Assembly (NCBI GenBank): GCA_963678705.1
Contig: OY783209.1
Span: 11,284,001 to 11,348,000, forward strand
DNA length: 64,000 nucleotides
Direction of reading: 5' to 3'
Source of the DNA: Panorpa germanica
Taxonomy: Eukaryota; Arthropoda; Insecta; Mecoptera; Panorpidae
Of this stretch, positions 49,216 to 58,800 are shown in pieces (position 1 is the first letter of the stretch; each line of letters begins with the position of its first letter). Below the pieces are notes generated by a model. It had not been told where the DNA came from. It saw only the letters and a program-made list of their open reading frames with translations, and searched no databases. The position numbers were made by a program, and so were the translations under genes.

Positions 49216-50159
49216 AAGTATCATTTCCACTCACTACTTTAATTTTATTTTGTATTTAATTTAAATTGTTTAGCATATGGCAATACGCGTGGTCATTCAC
49301 AGTACCATTTTTAATTTAATTTTTTTTTTAAGTTTTCTTAGTTTTTTTAAAACCTTACAATGCCCAATGTTTTAAACTAAAAATATTAAATTAAGAAAAA
49401 CTATACTATATTATAACCTCTAAAATGTGACAATCTGTCAAAACGCAGTAGGATTTACTTTTAAAAGAAGTTCAATGTCAGTTTTCGAAAAATATAGAAG
49501 TGATAGCAATTTTAATTATTTCACATACAATTTTGTACGATACAAACGCACCAACTAAACTAACTAAACTTAAATTAAAACCCAAATTTGGAAAGGAATG
49601 CTTAAACGAAAACCTGAATTCTAGATTACAATATTAAATAAAAACAACGGCCAGAAAAAAGAGGACAACAAATAAGCTCGTAGCTGGCTTGCATAAGGAA
49701 CATGAAGAGAGAGAAAGTACTGAAAGAGGAAGTGAAGGGAAGCAGGAGAAAGAAAGAAGTAGCGAGGAAACAGTTAAACTTCAGTCCAGAAAAATAGAGG
49801 ATTTGCGGAAAGGAGATAAGGACAAGCGGTGGATGATGGAGATAGAGACAATAATAAAATAGTAGGTTTGTCGAGAGGAGACAAGGACGGCAAGAGGTGA
49901 TAGATGAAGATACAGGCAATAAGGAAGGAGAAGCAGGAAACGGTGTGAATAAAGGAGGAGTATGGGACATGTAGAGAAGAAGAAACAGAAAGTACTATTC
50001 GAAGTACTACGAAGTATAGTTTTAACTTTGAATTTATATGAAATGCATTAAGAAGTATAATAATGTAGATTCTAAAGCCGAAATGCACACAATTAATATA
50101 ATAAATCAACAATAAAAACAGTTAATTAAATATCAAAACAGTGAGTGGGAATGAGGCTT
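49216..50159. mobile_element. Family E DNA element, copy 2, interrupted by family A
   Basis: Left end AAGTATCATTTCCACTCACT, right end complementary to AAGCCTCATTCCCACTCACT. The body is the inverse of 10682-11134. A family A retrotransposon sits at 49647-50110; removing it and one duplication leaves about 470 bp, close to the 453 bp of copy 1. Non-coding. It predates the retrotransposon inside it. Confidence 0.87.
49647..50110 (+). mobile_element. Family A retrotransposon inserted in family E
   Basis: 464 bp, flanked by a perfect 10-bp duplication AATAAAAACA (49637-49646, 50111-50120). The empty site in the family E copy at 10682 reads AATTAAAACA, which confirms the junction. It is truncated to the 3' UTR only: purine-rich sequence with AGGAAACAGTTAAACTTCAG and the end GCCGAAATGC at 50077-50086 (one change from GCCGAAAGGC), then an AATATAATAAATCAAC tail. 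The minus-strand frames of 112-114 codons here are antisense shadows. Confidence 0.92.
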
Positions 50160-50735
50160 TACTCTACTACTTATATAAATATTTTTAAGAGTGTGGTTGA
50201 CGACGCAGTGGGCGAGAGCAAAAATTTGGTGTTGCACGAGTAAACGTTTTGCATAGTCTGTAACTATAGCTTAGCGAAATCTATGTACGTAAACTGTGAC
50301 GACTAGATATAATCGAATGTAACATGGGATCCATCACTGAATTGAATAGTGTTACAACTAACAATACCGTACGATTACGTTTTAATTCGAACTATTATAA
50401 CACCAGCGTCGACCTCTCTAATTGAGGTTAAATATAAAGTACATTTATTTGTTCAATAAGTATACAAATATTTTTATTGAATTCCTTACTCATTTTTATA
50501 TGTGAGTGTACACGAGTAATACACAATACCATCAATAAATTAAAATCTAGATTTCTTTACGAATAAATATCAATTGTTCTAAACATTCAGTTGAACGAAG
50601 CAAATACAAACATACAACGATGCTCAAACTTTACCTAACTATATTTAATGTTATGGGAAAGAAGAAACACCTGTCTCCTTTTGGAATCTCCTCTGTGCAA
50701 ATGACTGGACAATTAAAAACTTGATTAAAGAAACA
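50160..50735. other. No recognisable gene or repeat
   Basis: Nothing recognised. Confidence 0.45.
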
Positions 50736-50820
50736 GCGGTCAAGAAAAAAGTAATGAGCGAGAAGAATATTGTGCAGTTATTAAAGGGTGGCAGTGAAGG
50801 GAAGAGGTGGATGGCGGAAT

Positions 50821-51375
50821 TTTTTTTTTTTTTTATTTCTAAAGATTATTACAATCTGTCCTGCTTAAAGGACATTCAGTGATAGGTATGTCAAAATAAA
50901 ATGTCTTGCGCGGGATATTCCCATCGACTCATCCCTCAATTTTAATAGATCCTTGATTTTGTTTATTTGGCTAATAGGTCCTGAGGTACCTTCCTTTTCA
51001 GTCTGCGTACTATGGAAATATTGGACATTAGACAGCTGGCCAAATTGTTTGGATGTTGAAGTATTCTCTCCTTGTATACTTTGGTTCTAAGCACCATTTC
51101 TTCTTTTACTGTAGGTATATCCAGGTCCCAATGTATTATGTGATTAGGTATAAACCATGGTGCATTCGTGACAATCCTTAGCATTTTGGACTGAAATCTT
51201 TGGATTATCTCAATATTTGAGGTAGATGCAGTACCTCATAGTTGTATACCATAGGACCATACCGGTTTAAGTATGGTTTTGTAGAGCAGGAGTTTGTTTT
51301 CTGTGCTAAGTTGTGACTGTCGTCCTATCAGCCAGTACATCTTCCGCAGTTGTGACCTAGTTGCTTTCTTTTAGT
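50821..51375 (-). mobile_element. Jockey-type retrotransposon (family B), nested copy
   Basis: Minus-strand element whose A-tail is the T-run at 50821-50834. It contains a 3' UTR nearly identical to that at 43781-44279 and the ORF2 C-terminus, but begins further upstream, so it is about 95 bp longer at the 5' end. The upper boundary near 51375 is approximate because no target duplication was found. It is inserted into, and therefore younger than, the family A-related copy around it. Confidence 0.85.
50963..51375 (-). pseudogene. Jockey RT C-terminus with one internal stop
   Basis: On the minus strand: KKATRSQLRKMYWLIGRQSQ, LLYKTILKPVWSYGIQL, then TGA at 51236-51238 in place of tryptophan, then TASTSNIEIIQRFQSKMLRI, VTNAPWFIPNHIIHWDL and RRLKRKVPQDLLAK to a stop at 50963. 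MYWLIGR and ILKPVWSYGIQL are family landmarks. Apart from the stop the frame is uninterrupted. The same codon is a stop (TAG) in the copy at 43783-44112. Confidence 0.85.
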
Positions 51376-51545
51376 AAATATGTGCTACGAGGAACGAGGA
51401 AAAGAAAGTAACGCCAGAGCAAAAGTGATTTTAATCTGAAGTGACAAAGAGACAAAGAAGTCAAGAAGTGAGGAAATGAAGAGAATGAAGGAGGACTAGG
51501 GAAAATGAAGGGACAGGGTTAAGAGAAGAAGAAAAGTACTTTTGT

Positions 51546-53947
51546 ATAGAGTAACCGCTTGTGGAGCAACTGCCCTTTTTGTTTTTATATTTCTTTTTTC
51601 TTTTGGAAGAAATGAGAATGGTATGTAATTAAGCACAATTATATGTAATTTATTGATTTAAGGCGGAAGAATGTAGTGCCTAATGGCAAAAACATTACAA
51701 TAAATAAATATAAACGAAACATCAATCATTTACAACGAAGAATTATCATTGTTAAACACAGTTACGTCTACGAATTGTGACCTATTTTACTGCTCTTTAA
51801 GTTTGTTTGGTTTGCGTCATTAGCGACCCATAGTTTAAGAAACACTCCATTAGACTTAGATACGAGAGTCATAAATACATCTAGACCGCGTGTCAATAGT
51901 GCACAATGAAAGAGACCATTCATTACTCTGGCCTCTGAGCTGAGGACTTGGCCGCTTGACTTAAGTCCAGCAGAGTACCACGACGTAGCGTAGCTCTCCC
52001 TCCTCCCTCGTCGTAGCAGACAAGTGGGACGTTAGAAGGTGGAGGGTGGAAGGGGGCTTACAAGCAAACAGATAAATCTGAATCGCTTTCCAATCGGAAG
52101 GTATATGGAACAACACAGAAGATAAATGAGACCGAGGAGAAAAAAATTGAAACATGTGTATAAGGTAAAAAAAAGCATTGACTTATACCAATGACTATCG
52201 ACTACTGACTACTGACTACTGACTGGACTGGTCCGATGTTAGTATTTATTACTGGTGGAAGTTTTTTTTTCAGTTCAGTGATTACATAGACAGGAAGCAG
52301 TTCGTTATCAAAACTAACGGTTGAAATTAAATTTGAAAGCATTTAATTGTTAGATGAGAATATAAGAAATAGTTTATTTTGTATTAGTTCCGGAAGTTTT
52401 AAAAGTTGCTAAACTGAATTTTCTCAATTTTAGATTATAAAAGATAATGTTTTTTACTAATATGTTGTAAAGAGGCGTAAAAATAACATTACAAAAAGAT
52501 TAAGAAAAATGTAGATAGTAAGGTCAAAACGATAAAAAAGAAGCATATTTTCGATAATGTTTTTTGACGACAAAGTTAATATATAATTATTTCTATAATT
52601 ACTACATGATAAAATGACATTTGAAGAATACATTGTGAAATTTTCATAAATAAATTTCAAGAAATTAGGCAGATTTTCTGAAATCGAAAAATCAAAATGA
52701 TTTCATTAATTGATAAGTTTATTTATTGTTTTTTAAATTTTTTACAGCACTTAAAAGTCAAAATACCGATTTTTCATGAAGAAAATCAGAAACTTTGTTA
52801 TTTTAAAATACGTTAAAATTAAAAAATTAAAAAAAACTCGACAGCGTTACCTCGGTATTTATGTAAAGAAAGAGTTTGCAAAATTTCGAAAGAATCGGTG
52901 CAGTAGATTTTGAGCTAGAGATGGCACCGACTCTGAAAAAGCTATGTGTGAGAAACCGCATTTAAAAGTTTGAAAGTAACACGAAAGCAGACCAGAGAGG
53001 TGAACACTTAAAACTGTATATCTCCGACAATTGGAATAATCGACTTCAAATTTTTACACAATAAACTTAATATGTTGTACAATAATATAAATAAATAAAA
53101 AAAAGTTAAAATAGAAAAAATAACCTGGGCGCCAGTGTCAAATTCTTGACTGGTACTGCTGCTTGGAGACTAGTTACTTTGTGGTTGCTAAATAATGTGA
53201 TTCAAGCTAATAATAATTTTGTTTTATGGTGCAATTATTTTATTTATATTTACTTGTTAACTCACTTATAAACTCTTGCTAAGTGCAGTCAACTCTCACA
53301 TTTTCCATCTTAAAAGTTACCTGATTACACTGCGAGTGACACGCAAATAAAAGGACTTATATCTTGAACGTTGTGTAGAAGTTGCTTGGTGGTTCTCTTA
53401 GAACAGTCGACATTAGGAGGCTTCCTTGTATCGCATCAACGTAATCTGTGGTAAAACAGTACAAGCAGTTGTCAGACAGCAATTTGCATGATAATGTGCA
53501 CTGACTGCTCGTGCTAACGCTGTTGTTGCTAGTTAAAATCGCTGTTGTTACCGCTCGCGGTTTGCGGTTGCTTCTTTCTATTAAGACATGCTGCAGCAGG
53601 TTTCTCAAGCACTTGTTTGTTAACTGCAGCTTAAATAAAGCATTTCATGTTGTGGTTTATCCCATACATATTAAATGAACACAAAAGAAACGACTTCTTT
53701 TTCTCAGTGACCTCTCATAGGTATTTTAAATAGACTCTGTTCATGTTTGCTTAGATCAAAGCAGATGAAAATTATACTGGTTTTTTTTTAAAGAAAATGT
53801 TTTTGTTTTCCATAATAAAGAGGTCGGCTAAAGTTATGATGTAGTACCCCAAAGTAAATTGTCTGCATTACACTAAATATATATCGAACATAGAAAACCC
53901 TCGGCAAGTTGGATATAGTCAAGAAGGAGTTAGGTAGCGATAGAATA
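51546..53947. other. No recognised gene
   Basis: AT-rich. A (GACTACT)n run is at about 52200-52225. A stretch at 52840-53080 contains AAAGAATCGGTGCAGTAGAT, a type of wording I associate with dispersed invertebrate repeats, but no second copy is present here. Minus-strand frames at 51961-52155, 52457-52660 and 53357-53608 have no recognisable features. Confidence 0.4.
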
Positions 53948-54441
53948 AGGGCGTCCGCACATGGATCGACTGCCTGAACCGAATGAGAATGAAACAGTGT
54001 TGTGAGTGAGAGAACACACACGGCACGAATAAAACAAAACTGATTTGAAATTAGTTTTGAGCGACTGTGTTTCTAGGTCGCAGGCAATTACGTTGAATGC
54101 TTTTGATGGTGAACATCATGAGCAGAGATGTGCTCAAATACTTTTCAAAGGTTTTTTTTTTTTATATATAGTTTCTCGGGCTTCCTTGGCACGTAGCCTT
54201 TTATCGCCCCTAATATTGTTCTGCTTCTCCTTATACGTTATATCCCGACAACAAAAATGATGTATTCATGGCTACTTCAGTTATAAATTTCGGTTTCTTA
54301 ATCAAAAAGGCGGTGTTAATTTTCAAAGGTTTAAATACAAATACCTTACAATACGACACGGCTTGACATGGCTTGTTTTTCGTTTTCGTTGGAAACTTCA
54401 TTGCGCGACTAGTTTGCAATCAGTCGACTCGTGTGCACAAA
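53948..54441. mobile_element. Family I DNA element, copy 2, interrupted by a retroposon
   Basis: The left end AGGGCGTCCGCACATGGATC, the interior (CACACGGCACGAATAAAAC, GTTTTGAGCGACTGTG) and the right end (GTTTGCAATCAGTCGACTCG) match the inverse of 45683-46177. The family J retroposon at 54155-54319 interrupts it. The far right terminus departs from the family after CGTGTGC, so the boundary is approximate. Confidence 0.68.
54155..54319 (-). mobile_element. Retroposon (family J) inserted in family I
   Basis: About 165 bp, minus strand. The T-run at 54152-54163 is the A-tail. A 13-bp duplication TTTTCAAAGGTTT flanks it (54142-54154, 54320-54332), its last bases merging with the T-run. Upstream of the tail is CGTGCCAAGGAAGCCCG, the same 3' motif as at 23487-23546. 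The 5' half has a short open frame (AFLIKKPKFITEVAMNTSFL) ending at 54231. This could be the C-terminus of an ORF or of a retroposed transcript; I do not recognise it. Confidence 0.7.
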
Positions 54442-55180
54442 CCGGTTTGTGCTAAATACCGTTATTTGACAAGAACATAACTGAAAACTGAAACAAAATA
54501 ATTTTTGTCGTGTAAATAACTAAAAATAATAATTACGAATACCGGAAAATTGTTACTGATTATAGAGAAGTTTGTTTTTAGAAGTTACGTATATGAATCA
54601 CATTCTGAATGGTTTCAAGAAACGTTTTTAACCGGATTTCTATTATAGTACACGAACACAAATACTTTACCGAGACCCGTAATGGTTTTTTACCTGTAAA
54701 ACTAAACCACAGTAAAATTTTCGCCTACAAAGGATCATATAGTCAATAAATCAACGTCACAAATAGATTTTGCACTACTCAAGTAATGTGTCACAATTTA
54801 ATTTATACGCAGTTATAAATAAAATGTAGTTTAATGGCTTGTTAGAAGCATCTAATGAATTAAGTAATACAAGCAAGCACCCGCCGCCAACTAGCCAATG
54901 GCGAATGGCGACGTCCTTATTTATTTTTGACTTTACCCAGTTACCCACCAATTTATAGAATGAAGCTACAACACATTCAGTAGAGCACTGAATAAATCGT
55001 CATGATGTATAGGTCTTATTTTGATATATTAACATATATTTTAATCGTCTACTAAACTATCTCCCACTTAAGGATAAAAAGTGGGTTGCTGGGCAGAGAC
55101 GAACTCGATAATTCTGGATTCAATTTGCATTCACTTTTTATCGCTATCTACGGCTTTCCTTAACATTAGATCGTCTAAGA
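54442..55180. other. No recognisable gene or repeat
   Basis: Nothing recognised. Confidence 0.45.
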
Positions 55181-55182
55181 TA

Positions 55183-55769
55183 CGAGGCATGTTTTTTAAG
55201 TAAGTACCGTTTTGCGATTCCGCCTTTGCAGCGCTACGGTCGGCGTTACCTGCATGCGCGCTGGTTACCTACATCTCTTGTCTACGCACTGACGCCATTA
55301 CAGTCTGATTCTTCATTGTATACGTTGTTTACTGAGTGTTTAAGATGCCTCCGACAATCGTGAGTCCCGCCGATTGTGAAGTACGGGCTGTTATACGATT
55401 TCTTAGTGCTAATGGCGTAAAACCGATCGATATTCATCGTGAGATCTGTGAAGTTTACGGACAAAACATTATGAGTGATGGAATGGTAAGGAAATGGGTG
55501 AGAGCATTTAAAGATGGCCGCACAAATGTGCAAGGTGACAAGTGCGTGTGCAAGATGATGTACAGTAGTTAACAAGTCAGGCGGCAGAATTTTATGAGGA
55601 GGGTATTCAAAAACTGGTGCCACGTTATGACAAGTGCCTCAATATTCACGGAAATTATGTAGAAAAGTAGAATAAGGTTCAGGCTTTCATGTAAAAATAA
55701 AATTATTGCGATATCTTTGCACGTCTTTTTTTAATTCCAAAACGGTACTTACTTAAAAAACACGCCTCG
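55183..55769 (+). mobile_element. mariner transposon, internally deleted copy 2
   Basis: 587 bp between TA duplications (55181-55182, 55770-55771) with 32-bp terminal repeats differing at one position between the two ends. The transposase start (ATG 55345) is present through WVRAFKDGRTNV. It is then joined to an unrelated-looking 30-40 bp and to the last 34 codons (LTSQAAEFYEEGIQKLV to NIHGNYVEK, stop 55668-55670). A TAG at 55566-55568 replaces the tryptophan of QWLTSQ. All three catalytic aspartates are absent. It has the same ends as 20725-21489 but a larger deletion. Confidence 0.95.
55345..55572 (+). pseudogene. mariner transposase N-terminal part, truncated
   Basis: MPPTIVSPADCEVRAVIRFL through EVYGQNIMSDGMVRKWVRAF and KDGRTNV. 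This is the DNA-binding region of the transposase, ending in 14 foreign codons and a TAA caused by the deletion. It differs from copy 1 at a few residues (S for R after MPPTIV; LSANG for LNAKG). A product, if made, could bind terminal repeats without cutting, but there is no evidence of expression. Confidence 0.88.
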
Positions 55770-55771
55770 TA

Positions 55772-56846
55772 TTTAAAGCAAAGAAAGTAAATTATATTAG
55801 TAATTAGATCTATTTTAAATTTACTTTGTAATATATGGAGTAATATACCAGACTTCAAAATTTTTAGAAAAATTTAAACAAAAAATTATAAGAATTTCTT
55901 TTCGAGCGAATATCTAAATCCTTGATACTGCAGTTTACCCATTTTCCAGAGTGCGTCTCTGTTTTGGACTCCTTGCCGGTAAGATCTTGTACAGTGATAT
56001 TAATTCAGAGCTGTTTTGGACCTTGCTTGAGTGGTCCTCTAGAATAAAAGAATAAACCAAAGAAAAGAAGCTTTTAGCTTGAATCAATAAGACTTGTCTC
56101 CTTCTTTTGGCAGAGTCAGGGAGCCAGCCATTTATCTTTTCAATATCTTTAACACATTTGTAGGTAATTTTTGAAAATAAAATACTATCTCCTTATACTT
56201 CTTAACACTAGTTTTATTTTAAAAAAAGAAAAAATGCTTTCGTATTTTGAAATTTTATGAAACGTTTGTTATAAAGTACCTATGTTGTAAATTAATGGAA
56301 TTGTTAGTGTTCTCTTTCTTATGCGTCTCTCTCACTCTCTCACTCTTCTCGTTGTTGGTCATAAAAACATCCATTAGAGCGTTAAATGTAGGTTAAGATT
56401 TGTATATTTTCCGTTTGAAAATAACTTGATGTATCGTCGTTGATTTCTTGATTTCGTTTGCGTATTAGTCTAGTCCTAGTCGGCGGATGTTAATGCTACA
56501 GATTCAAATTGATTGGCTACGAATTCTGCTTTTACACTACATACATAATACACATCGTACTATATACCTCGTAAATACTATGATGAAAAAATACTTCATC
56601 AAACTTTGGGATTACATTAGGACCTTAAGAACATTTCTTTGCTGGTAAAAAATTGAGAAAACTGCTAATTTAAAAAACGAACGAACGAATTATCCAATGA
56701 TGGATATGTTTTACATATTATAATTTGCACGTTGTCAGTTAAAATTGATAATTGTTATTTTTTGTTCTATTTATTAAGACTTGCACACAAAGTTACAGGT
56801 CTGATTCTATCCTGTCAATTAATATAGAAATATACTAAGACATTAT
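55772..56846. other. No recognisable gene or repeat
   Basis: Nothing recognised. A short CT-rich run lies near 56325-56345. Confidence 0.45.
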
Positions 56847-56896
56847 ATTTTAACCAGGGACGGTCTTAGCCATTCCGAGGCTGTGGGCAGTAGATC

Positions 56897-57160
56897 CCCA
56901 GTAAACATTTTGAAGTAAATTCTATTTCATTTCTATTACCTTTCATGAGTTTTTTGTAGAGAACGCGTCTCTTTTATGAGCTACAGACGGCGCAACGACT
57001 GCTCACTGTTGAATAAAAGCGACTCTGTGACAGGTAGGGAATCAATTTGAACTAAAATTGAATTTCTGTGTGTTGCTCCAACTTGTAAAACGTTAGAATT
57101 GAAATGTACGAGTGACTAGAACTTCACCTAGCCATTTTATTTCACCAAATGTTTACTGGT
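56897..57160. mobile_element. MITE family D nested in hAT-type MITE
   Basis: 264 bp from CCCAGTAAACATTTTGAAGT to the complementary ATGTTTACTGG. The body is the inverse of 33961-34259, with the same GCGACTCTGTGACAGGTAGG and TGTTGCTCCAACTTGTAAAA segments. It separates the two parts of the hAT-type element near that element's left end. Confidence 0.87.
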
Positions 57161-57332
57161 GGCTTCGGGGTGGCAGGTCTTTGCGAGGCAGTTGTTCTTT
57201 ATATAATTTATGTAAATTGTAAGTAAGTATTTTTGATGATAATTGACGAGAAATAAAATTTTATATTGGAAGATTTATAAAAGTTAACAAGCACAAAGAC
57301 GACAAATATTAATGATAATAAACTAAGGCATA

Positions 57333-57543
57333 ATCCAAATCACGATAGTTCGGCGGCGACTTATACTTAAAAGAGGTTATAAGAGCGGTATAAATCTATA
57401 ATACGATAAGGATTTTTATCTTATTCGTTTCTATATACATTATAGAAAATAAATGAGTCAGTGCTTTTTAGTTATATAGGCAGTTTATACCCCACAGCTT
57501 GTTTTAAGTATGAGTCGCCGCCGAACTCTCGTAATTTGAATTA
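57333..57543. mobile_element. MITE family G with 35-bp terminal repeats, copy 1
   Basis: About 211 bp. The ends at 57336-57370 and 57504-57538 are inverted repeats of 35 bp with few mismatches, containing GTTCGGCGGCGACT. TA dinucleotides lie at both edges, consistent with a TA-target element. A second copy is at 62855-63057. Non-coding. It splits the hAT-type element between CTAAGGCA and CATGAATACC, a junction intact in the other two copies. Confidence 0.87.
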
Positions 57544-57719
57544 TACATGAATACCTTAAAAGAAGACGCAATGATTCTAGTGGGATTTCTAAAGAGCGAG
57601 ACGCAAGATTTAAATAGATATATAGTAATTAATTTTTCTACTTGAGTCGTCGCGCAAGAATGCGAGGCCCCTGGCGATTCTCCTGCTTGCCACCCCCTAA
57701 GGCGGCCTCTGATTTTAGC

Positions 57720-58606
57720 TAATTGTTGTTAACATTTTTTGCCTTTTAAGTTACACACGACAACCATTTCATTATATTTGTAACAATACACCATCCTATC
57801 CTACTCGTATTCATTTCCTTACAAACACAAACGTAATGAAGCAAGTTTATATTTGAAATATTTTACAAGTAAACAACAAAACATCCCTTATTCCCTAATA
57901 ATACTCATATGAACATAAATATATATCCCTCGACTTATATGTAATTACACAATAGTAAATGATACCTTAGCATACTAATTCTTAAGTTTACGACTGTCGA
58001 GTTAAGCACAATACACCAAAGGTCGTAATACATAAACTTAAACCATACGTCATAATTAACTAATTACTAAATTGTTAAATTGTTACCTACTCTTACTCAA
58101 CTTGCTAGCTAGCACCGCTCTGTAACTTATGTGTTGGTTGTATAAACTTATGACTGGACACAATACATTTCTATATATTCAGAAAGTCCTTTGGTTTTCT
58201 CTAAGAGTACTACTACCAGTAATAGTAGTAGTAGTGAGCGAGTTCTACGACATTTTCTCTGCACAAACTTTCACTGTAGTTGTGTATGTATGTGTGTACA
58301 TTTATACTATTCAGAAATGTTATACTATTATTGTAATTAAGACTCTGGCGGGATATTAACTAAACTTGTGACATAGTTTGGTTAAAGTCCGGTGCTCAGT
58401 TTGTAATATATAGCTTTAGATTTTAACCCTTTATTTGTACTATGAAAAACTATGTTTCTCAAACAGTTCCATTTGATTATGTTTTTACTTGTAGCATCAC
58501 TTGGTACGCAAATAAATTGGAATTCCATAACATGATCTGCAATTTGTGAACACGTATTAGTAATATGTAGACAATGCCGCAGTGGCGTAGCTGTACTATC
58601 TGAATC
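57720..58606. other. No recognisable gene or repeat
   Basis: Nothing recognised. Confidence 0.45.
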
Positions 58607-58797
58607 CAGGGCCGGATTTAGAGGTATGGAGGCACTGGGGCAACGAAGAAGTAGAGGCTACTCTAATTACTTTCCGAATAAAAGATACAATTTTTTCAAG
58701 TCAAGTCTTTCAAAAACTTATTGCTTTTATCTCTATTGTGGATGCCCCGGAGCAGGAGCCTAACAACCCCCCACCCCCCCTTTAAATCTGTCCGAAG
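58607..58797. mobile_element. Small hAT-like MITE, copy 2, decayed right end
   Basis: Starts CAGGGCCGGATTTAGAGG, a hAT-like terminus. The interior (TTTATCTCTATTGTGGATGC) is the inverse of 22429-22583. The right end (CCTTTAAATCTGTCCG) is degenerate and preceded by a C-run. No clear 8-bp duplication. Confidence 0.65.
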
Positions 58798-58800
58798 CCC

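Larger units (their letters stand above)
50736..51545 (+). mobile_element. Family A-related retrotransposon, interrupted by a Jockey element
   Basis: Left part 50736-50820 encodes AVKKKVMSEKNIVQLLKGGS then EGKRWMAE, the last ORF2 residues as in 28341-28829 and 61929-62069. The right part, about 51395-51545, resumes in the purine-rich 3' UTR (GGAGGACTAGGGAAAATGAA, GAGAAGAAGAAAAGTACTTT). Between them lies the minus-strand Jockey copy at 50821-51375. The 3' end is not cleanly delimited. A possible terminal region with GGCGGAAGAATGTAGTGCCT and an AAAT tail is at about 51661-51710. Confidence 0.7.
56855..57711. mobile_element. hAT-type MITE family F, copy 3, hosting two other MITEs
   Basis: Inverse orientation to copies 1 and 2. 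The left end is CAGGGACGGTCTTAGCC, the right end the complement of CAGAGGCGGCCTTAGG. Flanks ATTTTAAC (56847-56854) and ATTTTAGC (57712-57719) agree at seven of eight bases. Inside lie a family D MITE (56897-57160) and a family G MITE (about 57331-57545). Removing both leaves about 380 bp, matching the 389 bp of copy 2. Confidence 0.87.

Noticed and set aside
58607-58797. Exact 8-bp duplication at the second small hAT-like MITE
   Set aside because: The flanks (TCTGAATC and AAGCCCAT) do not match. The element is kept on the strength of its left end and interior only.
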